This document shows, one piece after another, positions 27,391-37,659 of a stretch of DNA of 64,000 nucleotides (its first letter is position 1; each line of letters starts with the position of its first letter). The notes beneath the pieces were generated by a model that was not told the origin of the DNA, searched no databases, and saw nothing but the letters and a program-made list of their open reading frames with translations. The position numbers were made by a program, and so were the translations under genes. This stretch comes from Corallococcus sp. NCRR (GTDB lineage Bacteria; Myxococcota; Myxococcia; Myxococcales; Myxococcaceae): positions 8,477,461 through 8,541,460 of the forward strand of contig NZ_CP114039.1 in NCBI RefSeq assembly GCF_026965535.1, given 5' to 3'.

Positions 27391-28224
27391 TCAGGACGCC
27401 GGCAGGTGCTGGACCTGGAGGTCCGCGCCCACCGTCAGCGTCGTGCCCTGCGGCAGCTCCACCCAGCCCTGGGTGCGCGTCACGTGGCTGGCCACCACCA
27501 CCGTGCGGCGGCGGCGATGCGCGCCCACCTCCGGGTGCGTCTCCGGCGTCGCGGGAGTCACGCCGCAGTGGGCGCACTCCGCGCTGCCCTCCAGGCGCGT
27601 GTAGTAGAGCGGGGATTCGCCGCGACGCGTGGCGGCCAGCACGGTGCCATTGGTGGCCACCATGTTGAGCGGTGGCATGCGCCGCTGCCCCACCTGCACG
27701 AGCGCGGCCTCCACCTCGCGCACCGTGTCGCGCAACACGCGGCCAGCGACGGCCGGCCCCAGGCGCGGATCATCCGTGCGGCCCAGCTCCCGCAGGTGCG
27801 TGAGGAACAGGGCGAAGAGGACCTCGCTGTCGGTGGGGCCGCGCACCAGCCGCCGCAGGTGCTCCGGCACGCGCGACAGCAGCGGGGCACGCAGGGGCTC
27901 GAAGTCCGGCAGCGGCCCCTGGTGGGCGAACAACCAGTGGCGGACCCGGAAGGGCTGGGTGTTCTCCTCGGGCGACAGGCCGAGCGGCAGCCGGTTCGCG
28001 TGGAAGAGCACGGCCTCTGATTCGTGTGGCGGTCCCAGGTCGTCCAGCGTGAGGTCGCGGTCCGGTGCCAGGCGGCGCAGGAGCACTTCCTCCTGGGCAT
28101 AGGAGCCCACCCCCAGCGCGTTGGCGTGAGCATCCGGGCGGAGGACGACCTGCCCGGTCAGCCGGTGCAGCTCGCACCGCAGCAGGTTGGGGTCCGACGA
28201 CAGGGCGGCGAGGATGGCGGACAT
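27391..28224 (-). CDS. Class II glutamine amidotransferase-like protein
   Basis: 277 residues of the class II glutaminase fold (YafJ/EgtC type): FHANRLP (Asn of the oxyanion hole), FAHQGPL (matching FxHNGxL) and GPTDSEVLFALFL. These enzymes normally use Cys at position 2 as nucleophile (MC...), but here the start reads MSAILAAL and the first Cys is Cys17 in LLRCELHRL. Either the nucleophile is exposed by removal of a 16-residue leader, or the protein is inactive. An upstream stop and AGGGGGGAA support this start. It is convergent with the CPBP gene and divergent from the Hsp70 gene. Confidence 0.75.
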   Translation of the reverse strand: MSAILAALSSDPNLLRCELHRLTGQVVLRPDAHANALGVGSYAQEEVLLRRLAPDRDLTLDDLGPPHESEAVLFHANRLPLGLSPEENTQPFRVRHWLFAHQGPLPDFEPLRAPLLSRVPEHLRRLVRGPTDSEVLFALFLTHLRELGRTDDPRLGPAVAGRVLRDTVREVEAALVQVGQRRMPPLNMVATNGTVLAATRRGESPLYYTRLEGSAECAHCGVTPATPETHPEVGAHRRRRTVVVASHVTRTQGWVELPQGTTLTVGADLQVQHLPAS

Positions 28225-28346
28225 GGAGAGTTCCCCCCTTCACCCCTAGGGATAAGGTCCATGGAACCCCGGTTCAGCGACGCGAACCCGCTCCCCTGCT
28301 CTGGCGCTAAGCCCTTGAAATGGCTGGCATTTGATCAGTCATTGAA

Positions 28347-28375
28347 TTGACACCCCGGAACGTGGAGCCTAACCT
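28347..28375 (+). promoter_or_regulatory. Sigma70-type promoter of the Hsp70 operon
   Basis: TTGACA at 28347-28352, a 17-base spacer, and TAACCT at 28370-28375: the best housekeeping-type promoter in the window with a full -35. The leader to the ATG at 28440 is about 58 bases and contains AGAGGAG and GGAGACGG. Confidence 0.72.
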
Positions 28376-28439
28376 CCGGGCGCTTCCCGACCGCCCTCTT
28401 CCCAGAGGAGCCGGGGTGCAGGTCTTCACCGGAGACGGA

Positions 28440-30047
28440 ATGGCGGACGACATCGCAATCGGCATCGACCTGGGCACGTCGTACTCATGCGTGTCGGTCG
28501 TCCATGAAGGCCAACCCACGGTCATCCCCAACGAGTGGGGCGAGACGACGCATGCCTCGTGCGTGTCCTTCCTGGAGGAAGGGTCCGTGCTCGTGGGCAA
28601 CGCGGCGAAGAAGAACATCATCACCAGCCCCGAGAACACGGTGTACTCGGCCAAGCGGCTCATCGGCCGGTACTACTTCTCCGACGAGGTGAAGAAGGCG
28701 CAGGCGGTGATGCCCTACCGCATCGTCGAGGGCGACAACAACTCGGTGCGCATCGGCGTGCGGGAGCGCAGCTATTCGCTGCCGGAGATCTCCGCGCTGG
28801 TGCTCAAGGAGATGAAGGCCGTCGCGGAGACGTACCTGGGCCGCGAGGTGCACAAGGCGGTCATCACCGTCCCCGCGTACTTCAACGACAACCAGCGCCA
28901 GGCGACGAAGGACGCGGGCCGCATCGCGGGGCTGGAGGTGCTTCGCATCCTCAACGAGCCCACGGCGGCGGCGCTGGCGTACGGCTTCGGCCGGGACGTC
29001 AACCAGCGCGTCGTCGTCTACGACCTGGGCGGCGGCACGTTCGACGTGTCCATCCTGGAGATCGGCAAGGACGTCTTCGAGGTGCTGGCCACGGCGGGTG
29101 ACACGTACCTGGGCGGCGACGACTTCGACGACCGCATCATGACGTGGATGGCGGACGACTTCCTCAACCGCACGCGGCTGGACCTGAGGCAGAACAAGTA
29201 CTGCCTGCAGATGCTGAAGGACGCGGCGGAGAAGGCGAAGATCGACGTGGGCCAGTACGGCACCGCGGACATCCTGTGCGCGGGCATCTGCCAGGACGCC
29301 AACGGCAACGTGATGGACCTGCGCAACACGCTCAACCAGGACCAGTTCAACCGGATGGTGATGGACCTGGTGCAGCGCACGTTCAAGGTCTGCGACGAGG
29401 CGCTCCAGAGCGCGCGGCTGACGGCGGCGGACATCGACGCGGTCATCCTGGTGGGCGGGCCCACGCGGCTGCCCATCATCCGCAACTCGGTGAAGCACTA
29501 TTTCCAGAAGGATCCGCTGGAGGGCATCAACCCGGATCAGGTCGTGGCCATGGGCGCCGCGCTCCAGTCGCACGCGCTGCTCGACAGCAAGACGGAGACG
29601 TTCCTGGTGGACGTCACGCCGCTGACGCTGCGGATTGGCACCGTGGGCGGGTACACGGAGAAGATCATCGACAAGAACACGCCGGTGCCCATCGACCGGT
29701 CGAAGACCTTCACCACCAGCCGTGACGGGCAGGAGAAGGTGAAGATCCGCGTGTACCAGGGTGAGTCCAACCGCGCCGAGGAGTGCGAGATGCTGGGCGA
29801 GTTCGAGTTCTCGGGCTTCCGCATCGGGTATCGCGGCGAGGTGAAGATCGAAGTGACGTTCGAGATCAACACGGACGGTCTGGTGAACGTGTCCGCGTGC
29901 GACGTGGAGACGGGACAGAAGACGTCCACGACGATCACGTTGTCGTCCGGCATGACGGAGGCGGACATCCAGCAGTCGATCCAGTCGAACCGCAACACGC
30001 GGCTCGCCGGCCACAACAGCAGCGACCTGCCCGCCGTGGCCAACTAG
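28440..30047 (+). CDS. Hsp70/DnaK-family chaperone without C-terminal lid
   Basis: 535 residues against about 605-640 for DnaK. The ATPase domain (1 to about 380) has IGIDLGTSYSCVSV, VPAYFNDNQRQATKDAGRIAG, VYDLGGGTFDVSILEI and ILVGGPTRLPIIR. The substrate-binding beta domain (about 390-505) is intact, but the helical lid is reduced to roughly 30 residues. So it is a DnaK paralog with fast, loosely held substrates, like myxobacterial DnaK paralogs tied to motility or development (SglK and StkA are examples known in M. xanthus; orthology here is not established). The J-domain gene follows nine bases later. Confidence 0.87.
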   Translation: MADDIAIGIDLGTSYSCVSVVHEGQPTVIPNEWGETTHASCVSFLEEGSVLVGNAAKKNIITSPENTVYSAKRLIGRYYFSDEVKKAQAVMPYRIVEGDNNSVRIGVRERSYSLPEISALVLKEMKAVAETYLGREVHKAVITVPAYFNDNQRQATKDAGRIAGLEVLRILNEPTAAALAYGFGRDVNQRVVVYDLGGGTFDVSILEIGKDVFEVLATAGDTYLGGDDFDDRIMTWMADDFLNRTRLDLRQNKYCLQMLKDAAEKAKIDVGQYGTADILCAGICQDANGNVMDLRNTLNQDQFNRMVMDLVQRTFKVCDEALQSARLTAADIDAVILVGGPTRLPIIRNSVKHYFQKDPLEGINPDQVVAMGAALQSHALLDSKTETFLVDVTPLTLRIGTVGGYTEKIIDKNTPVPIDRSKTFTTSRDGQEKVKIRVYQGESNRAEECEMLGEFEFSGFRIGYRGEVKIEVTFEINTDGLVNVSACDVETGQKTSTTITLSSGMTEADIQQSIQSNRNTRLAGHNSSDLPAVAN

Positions 30048-30056
30048 GCACCGCCG

Positions 30057-32423
30057 ATGTCCGAGCCTTCCGATCCGAACTCTGGCGCACCGCCAGGGCC
30101 CGCCGTGCCCCCGGCCCCCGCGCGTCCGGCGACGCCCGCCCTGCCCAGGGTGACGGCCTCCATGCCGCCGTCCATCCCACCGGCGGCCCCCCGGCCTCTC
30201 ACGCCGCCCCCCGTCGCGCCTCCCCAGGCCCCAGGGACGGCCCGGCCCGCCTCGGGTCAGGTGCCCGCGGTGCCGCCGGCAGCGGGAGGTGTTCCGCCCG
30301 TGGCTCCGGCGACGGCGCGGCCCGCGTCGGGACAGGTTCCTTCGGTGGCTCCGGCGACGGCGCGGCCCGCGTCGGGACAGGTTCCTTCGGTGGCTCCGGC
30401 GACTGCGCGGCCTGCTTCAGGTCAGGTTCCTTCGGTGGCTCCTACTGCTCCGGCGACGGCACGGCCTGCGTCGGGACAGGTTCCTTCGGTAGCTCCTGCC
30501 GCGGGTGGCGTTCCGCCCGTGGCCCCAGCGACGGCCCGGCCTGCATCGGGTCAGGTTCCTTCGGTAGCGCCCGCTGTGGGCGGTGTTCCGTCCGTGGCCC
30601 CTGCGACGGCCCGGCCTGCGTCGGGTCAGGTTCCTTCGGTGGCTCCGGCGACCGCGCAGCCCGCGTCGTCCAGCGGTGTGCCGGCCGTTCCTCCCGCAGG
30701 AGGAGCACCCACGACGGGAGCACCGCCGCGCCCCACACCCGCGGGCCTCGCGCCCATGGGTGCGGCTCCCCGTGGGACACCGCCAGGCATCGCCCCTGTG
30801 GGTGCCCCTGCCGCGGCAAGGCCCACGGTGTCGGGGGTTCCCTCTGTCGGAGTCGCATCGGTACCGCCAGTGACGACCGCGCAGACCCGGCTCACCGTGA
30901 CCGCGATGCCTGCTGTCGGCGCGGTGACGCCGCCCCAGGCTCCGGCAACGCCCGCCACGCCTCGCGCGACCGTGACCGCGATTCCTGCCGTTGGTGCGGT
31001 GACTCCCGCCGGTGCTCGCCCTACCGCGACCGCGATTCCTGCCGTCGGTGCGGTGACGCCGCCGCAGGCTCCCGCCACCGCCCGGCCGACCACCACGACG
31101 CCGGCCGTGGGCGCGGTGACTCCCGCCGGTGCTCGCCCTACCGTGACCGCGATTCCCGCCGTCGGCGCGGTGACGCCGCCTCAAGCGCCCGCTACCGCCC
31201 GGCCGACCACCACGACACCCACCGTGGGCGCGGTAACTCCGCCTCAAGCGCCCGCCACCGCCCGGCCCACCACGACGACGCCCGCAGTGGGCGCGGTGAC
31301 GGCTCCCGCATCGGCGCCTCGCATCGCTCCAGTCGTTCCGCCCACCGGGAGCGCTTCGCCCGCGATGCCTCCCGCCATGCCTCCGGCGGTGCCGAGCATC
31401 GCGTCCATGCCGACGCCGCCGCCCGTGGCTCGCGGTCCCTCGGCCGTGCCGACCATGCAGCCGCTGAGCCCGGCGATTCCGCCGGTGGCTCCCGCGGCCC
31501 GTCCGCCCTCGGTGCCCACCATCGCCCCCGCGGGTGTCCGGCCTCCGGGCGCTCCCGCCGCGCGCCCCGTCCCCACCGTGGGCCCGGTGACGCCGCCGCC
31601 CGTCGCGCCCAGGCCTCCGGTTCCTCCCGCCATCTCCGCGACACCGCCGCCGGTGCTCGCCATCGGGCAGATCGTCCCGCCCATCGCTCCGGCGACTCCC
31701 GCGCCGCCGCGCCCCGGTAACCGCCCCACCACGTCCCTGCCCGCGCTCGCGCCCGCCGGCGCTCCCCGGCCTCCGACGCCACCGCCCGTGGCTCCGCCGC
31801 GCCCTCCCGCCGCCAGCACGCCTCCAACGCCGCCCGCCACCGCGGGAGGCCCGGCCCTCAGCCCGGAGCAGCTCGCGGACCTGGAGGCCCGCTGCGCGAA
31901 GCTCGACCAGATGGACTACTTCGAGGTGCTCGGCCTGGACCGCGCCGCGGTCCCCAGCGACATCAAGAAGGCGTTCTACAAAGAGAGCCGCGTCTACCAC
32001 CCGGACCGCTTCTTCCAACTGGAGTCCAAGGCCCTCAAGGACCAGGTGAACGAGCTCTACAAGCGCGTCACCGAGGCCTATTACGTCCTGCGCGACGACA
32101 CCAAGCGCAAGAAGTACCTCACCGACATCGCCGGCCCGGACCGCGCGCAGAAGCTGCGCTTCACCGACGCCTCCGAGGCCGAGACGAAGGCCGCCGCGAA
32201 GAAGGAACAGGAAGAGCAGATCGGCACCCACCCCAAGGGCCGTCAGTTCTACGCACAGGCCCAGAAGGACCTGGAGTCCGGCAACCCCTCCGCCGCGGAG
32301 CGCAACCTCAAGATGGCGCTCACCTACGAGCCCTCCAACGCCCGCTACAAGGAAGCCCTCGCGGACGCCCAGAAGCAGTCCGCGGACAAGTCCAAGGGCG
32401 ACTCCTCGTTCAAGATCCGCTAG
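30057..32423 (+). CDS. Repeat-rich J-domain protein
   Basis: 788 residues. Residues 1 to about 590 are almost entirely Pro, Ala, Val, Thr and Gly and disordered, with about seven 15-residue units of the type PATARPASGQVPSVA followed by PAVGAVTPPQAPATARPTTTT-like units. A J domain (about 618-690) has DYFEVLGL and the HPD motif in YHPDRF. A TPR-like helical end (GRQFYAQAQKDLESGN) closes it. The gene lies nine bases after the lid-less Hsp70 gene, so this is its likely J-partner, with the repeats as a scaffold or flexible tether. A clear Shine-Dalgarno sequence is missing, which suggests coupling. Confidence 0.85.
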   Translation: MSEPSDPNSGAPPGPAVPPAPARPATPALPRVTASMPPSIPPAAPRPLTPPPVAPPQAPGTARPASGQVPAVPPAAGGVPPVAPATARPASGQVPSVAPATARPASGQVPSVAPATARPASGQVPSVAPTAPATARPASGQVPSVAPAAGGVPPVAPATARPASGQVPSVAPAVGGVPSVAPATARPASGQVPSVAPATAQPASSSGVPAVPPAGGAPTTGAPPRPTPAGLAPMGAAPRGTPPGIAPVGAPAAARPTVSGVPSVGVASVPPVTTAQTRLTVTAMPAVGAVTPPQAPATPATPRATVTAIPAVGAVTPAGARPTATAIPAVGAVTPPQAPATARPTTTTPAVGAVTPAGARPTVTAIPAVGAVTPPQAPATARPTTTTPTVGAVTPPQAPATARPTTTTPAVGAVTAPASAPRIAPVVPPTGSASPAMPPAMPPAVPSIASMPTPPPVARGPSAVPTMQPLSPAIPPVAPAARPPSVPTIAPAGVRPPGAPAARPVPTVGPVTPPPVAPRPPVPPAISATPPPVLAIGQIVPPIAPATPAPPRPGNRPTTSLPALAPAGAPRPPTPPPVAPPRPPAASTPPTPPATAGGPALSPEQLADLEARCAKLDQMDYFEVLGLDRAAVPSDIKKAFYKESRVYHPDRFFQLESKALKDQVNELYKRVTEAYYVLRDDTKRKKYLTDIAGPDRAQKLRFTDASEAETKAAAKKEQEEQIGTHPKGRQFYAQAQKDLESGNPSAAERNLKMALTYEPSNARYKEALADAQKQSADKSKGDSSFKIR
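30230..30670 (+). repeat. 45-base in-frame tandem repeats in the J-domain gene
   Basis: About seven copies of a 45-base unit encoding PATARPASGQVPSVA, some separated by a 30-base insert encoding PAAGGVPPVA or PAVGGVPSVA. Copies differ mostly at silent positions. Copy number likely varies between strains. Confidence 0.85.
30891..31310 (+). repeat. Second in-frame Pro/Thr/Val repeat block in the J-domain gene
   Basis: Repeats encoding PAVGAVTPPQAPATARPTTTT and PAVGAVTPAGARPTVTAI alternate several times. DNA units are about 57-63 bases and partly degenerate. Confidence 0.75.
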
Positions 32424-32444
32424 CGGTCCCCAGGAGCCCACCCC

Positions 32445-33209
32445 ATGGTCATCGACCTCATCCTCCTGGGCATGGTGCTGTTCTTCGGCCTCCTCGGCGC
32501 CCTCTCCGGCGCCGCCCGGCAGGTGGCCAACTCCGTGGGGCTCGCGGCGGGCTACTTCGTCTCGCGCAAGCTCGCGCCCGTCGTTGGCCCCCAGCTCGCC
32601 GTCGCGCTGGGCTCACCGCTGCTCATCGGGACGCTCTTCGGCACGGTGCTGCTCTTCGTCGTCACGTGGCTCACCGTGCGCTACGCGCTGGGCGCGCTGC
32701 TCCTGCGCTTCCTCTCCGGCAAGGACCCGGACGAGCGAGGCCTGGACCGCACCCTGGGCTTCGTGCTCGGCGGAGGGAAGATGGCGGCCCTGTTCTGGGT
32801 CTGCCTGAGCGCGCTGACGTTCATGGAGCAGCACGTCGTCATCGCCGGGCAGCGCTGGGGCGTGGCCCCCAAGGGCTCCGTCGCCTTCGACCTGTCCCGC
32901 CGCTTCAACCTCTTCGAGCTGACCCAGTTCGCCCCGCTGGAGGACCTGGTCCAGGTGGCCCAGGCCACGCACGACCCGGCGAAGGCGAAGAAGCTCCAGG
33001 AGGATCCGGCCTACAAGGCGCTGCGCAAGGACCCGCGCTTCCAGCTCGCGCTGTCGCACCGGGACCTGCAGAACGCGCTGGAGCGCGGCGACACGCGCGC
33101 CCTCTTGCGCAACGACGTGGTGCTCCAGCTCATCCAGGATCCGCAGGCGGCGGCACGGCTGGGCGCCGCCGCCCGGGCCTCCGAGAAGCCCACGCCCGCT
33201 AAGCGGTGA
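32445..33209 (+). CDS. CvpA-family membrane protein
   Basis: 254 residues with four hydrophobic segments in the first 130 (DLILLGMVLFFGLLGALSGAARQV and following), the CvpA/colicin V production pattern of inner-membrane proteins, then a soluble C-terminal stretch of unknown role. AGGAG lies eight bases before the ATG. It is the third gene of the Hsp70/J-protein run and overlaps tail-to-tail by 11 bases with the ClpX-like gene. Function unknown; related proteins affect envelope stability and biofilms. Confidence 0.75.
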   Translation: MVIDLILLGMVLFFGLLGALSGAARQVANSVGLAAGYFVSRKLAPVVGPQLAVALGSPLLIGTLFGTVLLFVVTWLTVRYALGALLLRFLSGKDPDERGLDRTLGFVLGGGKMAALFWVCLSALTFMEQHVVIAGQRWGVAPKGSVAFDLSRRFNLFELTQFAPLEDLVQVAQATHDPAKAKKLQEDPAYKALRKDPRFQLALSHRDLQNALERGDTRALLRNDVVLQLIQDPQAAARLGAAARASEKPTPAKR

Positions 33210-34275
33210 GCTCCACGTCGTCCAGCGCCGCGAGCCGCGCCTTCACGAACTCCGCGTCCACCGTCACCTGACGGTGCTTGCGCTCCGGCGCCTCGAACAT
33301 GATGTCCGACATCACGTGCTCCAGGATGGAGCGCAGGCCGCGAGCCCCCAGCCCGCGCGCGATGGAGTAGCGCACCACCTCCCGCAGGCCGCTCTCCGGG
33401 AACTCCAATTCAATCTCATCCAGCGACATCAGCTCCTTGAACTCGCGGGTGATGGCATCCGGCGGCTCGGTGAGCACGCGCAGGAGGTCGGGCTCGCCCA
33501 GCCGCTCCAACTGCACCATCACCGGCATGCGGCCCAGGAACTCCGCCATCATCCCGAAGTCCACCAGCTGCTTCGTGGAGATGCGCTTCTCCTTGCGCTT
33601 CGCCCCGAGCGCGTCCGCGCCGAAGCCCATGGCCCGGCTGCCCTCGTCGCCGTAGTCGTGCAGGTCGCTGAACGTGCCCGCGCAGATGAAGAGGATGTCG
33701 CGCGTGTCCACCTGCACGAAGTCACTCTTGTTCCACGCCTGGGTGACGTTCATGGGCACGTGCACCTCGCGCCCCTCCAGGAGCTTCAGCAGCGACTGCT
33801 GCACGCCCTCGCCGCCGATGTCGCGGCTGCCCGCGCCGTTGCGCGCGCCCTGGGTGCGGCGGGCGATCTTGTCGACCTCGTCGATGAAGATGATGCCCCG
33901 CTGGGTGTCCTCCACGGAGTGGTTCGCCTTGAAGAGCAGGTCGGACACCATCACCTCCACGTCCTTCCCGTAGTAGCCCGCCTCCGTGTACTCGGTGGCG
34001 TCCACGGTGGTGAACGGGACGTGGAGGATCTCCGCCAGGTTGCGCGCGATGTGCGTCTTGCCGCTGCCCGTGGGACCAATCAGCAGGATGTTGGACTTCT
34101 TGATGAGGGACTGCCGGCGCATCCGCCGCGCCTGGATGCGCTTGAGGTGGTTGTGCGCGGCGATGGCCACCGCTCGCTTCGCGGCGTCCTGGCCAATGAC
34201 GTACCTGTCCAGACGTTCGAAGATCTCCCGCGGGGTCAGTGGCGCTGCCTCTTCCCTGCGTGCGGACGACTCCAT
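33199..34275 (-). CDS. ClpX-like AAA+ ATPase lacking the zinc-binding domain
   Basis: 358 residues. It starts directly with LTPREIFERLDRYVIGQDAAKRA and then Walker A GPTGSGKT (67-74), pore loop GYYGKD, Walker B IIFIDEVDKI (128-137) and the C-terminal small domain. The N-terminal zinc domain is missing. The ClpX RKH loop is also missing: REVHVPMNVTQAWNKSDFVQVD stands where GGRKHPQ is usual. The IGF loop that docks ClpP reads MGF (RAMGFGADAL). It could unfold a narrower set of substrates or act alone. The ATG at 34275 has GGGGAGGG upstream. A canonical clpX probably sits elsewhere. Confidence 0.88.
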   Translation of the reverse strand: MESSARREEAAPLTPREIFERLDRYVIGQDAAKRAVAIAAHNHLKRIQARRMRRQSLIKKSNILLIGPTGSGKTHIARNLAEILHVPFTTVDATEYTEAGYYGKDVEVMVSDLLFKANHSVEDTQRGIIFIDEVDKIARRTQGARNGAGSRDIGGEGVQQSLLKLLEGREVHVPMNVTQAWNKSDFVQVDTRDILFICAGTFSDLHDYGDEGSRAMGFGADALGAKRKEKRISTKQLVDFGMMAEFLGRMPVMVQLERLGEPDLLRVLTEPPDAITREFKELMSLDEIELEFPESGLREVVRYSIARGLGARGLRSILEHVMSDIMFEAPERKHRQVTVDAEFVKARLAALDDVELTA

Positions 34276-34511
34276 GTACCCTCCCCTTCTCTCCACTCGG
34301 CCTCCCTGCGCTGCCCAGGAGGAAGGGTAGGAATTGGATGCTGACCGGCCCACCAGGGCCAGAGCCCGGAAATGGGCCCCTGCCCGCCTGCCTGCCCTGG
34401 GAACAGGCGGCTATTGAATGGATGGGGCGTTTCCGATAGTCCGGCCCCCCTCCCGTGTTCATGGGAGTTTCCACACCTCGCCGCGCGCTCCACCGGAGGC
34501 ACGAAACAACG

Positions 34512-36521
<2,010 letters not shown>

Positions 36522-36536
36522 AGGCCCTGACGTCGC

Positions 36537-37064
36537 TCAAGCCTCCGTCGGGACCGGTGCCTGTTCGCCGGTCTCGACGGATGTGTCGCTGAACGCGGCA
36601 TCCGTCGAGCGCAGCCGCAGCGTCTGGAGCGTCTCCAGTTGCCCGTCGGCGCGCTCGGCGAGGAAGGCGAAGTCGAACCGCGCCAGGCGCGGCTCCTTCG
36701 CGGCCACGCGCTCCAGGCTCCTCCACAGGGACACGCGCCCGTGGGAGCCCACGCACAGCCCCTCCAGCTCCACCAGCCGGCTCAGCGGCGAGTAGCGCAG
36801 CCAGGAGCCGTTGAGCTTCAGCCGCGACAGCTTCTCGGTGATCCACGCGCCACCCACCTTCAGCGGATCCACGCGGACCTCCAGCGCGGACATCACGGTG
36901 AGCAGCGTGGCGCGGTCCTGTTCAATCAGCGGGATGAGCGTGGCCAGGTACTGGCCCACCGGATTGCTGCGGTTCTCCCGCTCCGTCCGCTTCGCCAGGT
37001 CCAGTCCCACGGTGGAGCCCAGCAGGTGGTCGTTGAGATAGATGCCCAGTCGCTTCACATTCAT
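36537..37064 (-). CDS. Conserved protein of unknown function (175 aa)
   Basis: 175 residues, helix-rich, soluble. KRLGIYLNDHLLGSTVGLDLAKR, RATLLTVMSALEV and LKLNGSWLRYSPLSRLVELEGL look like a family found also in actinobacteria (from memory), perhaps a ferritin-like or four-helix protein. There are no catalytic motifs. ATG at 37064 with GGGGAGGGG upstream. It lies downstream of the OsmC gene on the same strand with a 137-base gap. Confidence 0.65.
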   Translation of the reverse strand: MNVKRLGIYLNDHLLGSTVGLDLAKRTERENRSNPVGQYLATLIPLIEQDRATLLTVMSALEVRVDPLKVGGAWITEKLSRLKLNGSWLRYSPLSRLVELEGLCVGSHGRVSLWRSLERVAAKEPRLARFDFAFLAERADGQLETLQTLRLRSTDAAFSDTSVETGEQAPVPTEA

Positions 37065-37201
37065 GTCGAGTGCCCCTCCCCCGAGGCATCCATGGACTTC
37101 ACGAGGGTGGGCACGACGGCCGCTTGCCGCATGCGGCCATGGACGCTCGGCGGAGGCTCGGAAGGCAGACGGCCTGCCGAGCCCCCTCACTCACGGCCGC
37201 T

Positions 37202-37630
37202 TCAGTCCGGGTAACCGAACGACGCCGTCACCTTCACGTCCGGGTGGAGGCTGCGCGCCACGGGACACTCGTGGGCGATCTTCTCCAGCATCGCGCGCTG
37301 CTCCGGCGCCAGGCCGGACGGCATCAGGATGGAGAGCACCAGCTCGCCAATCTTGCGCGGCGGCGGGGTCATCCGCTTCTCCACCGTCGCGCGCACCTCG
37401 CCCAGGGTGATGCCCTCCTTGCCGGCCATCAGGTGCATGGTCGTCACGACACAGGACGCCAGCGCCGTGGCCACCAGGTCCGTGGGGGAGAAGCTGCCGC
37501 CGGTGCCGCCGTTGTCCTTCGGCGCCTCCGTGGGCAGCGTCGCGCCGGACGGACCGTGCGTCACCTGCGTCTTCAGCTGGGGAGCACTCACCAGGGACAT
37601 CACCACACCCGTCGCGGGCTGCTGACTCAT
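37202..37630 (-). CDS. OsmC-family protein (peroxide resistance type)
   Basis: 142 residues. OsmC/Ohr proteins are thiol peroxidases using two cysteines. FSPTDLVATALASCVVTTMHLMAG places the first (near residue 70); HECPVARSLHPDVKV places the second. The region TEAPKDNGGTGGSFSP matches the usual entry. ATG at 37630 with AAGGAG. It sits just 29 bases after the deoxyhypusine-synthase-like gene on the same strand and may be co-transcribed. Confidence 0.87.
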   Translation of the reverse strand: MSQQPATGVVMSLVSAPQLKTQVTHGPSGATLPTEAPKDNGGTGGSFSPTDLVATALASCVVTTMHLMAGKEGITLGEVRATVEKRMTPPPRKIGELVLSILMPSGLAPEQRAMLEKIAHECPVARSLHPDVKVTASFGYPD

Positions 37631-37659
37631 CACCGTCTCCTTGGGAAAAGAACCGCGCA

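Noticed and set aside
24203..27577. Very long minus-strand extension of the Rieske ferredoxin frame through polX
   Set aside because: The upstream part is low-complexity and antisense to polX and the HtrA-like and CPBP genes. The ferredoxin has its own ATG and ribosome-binding site at 24202.
30230..31310. Possible CRISPR-like repeat array
   Set aside because: Repeats are in frame, adjacent without unique spacers of constant size, and encode a Pro/Ala protein.
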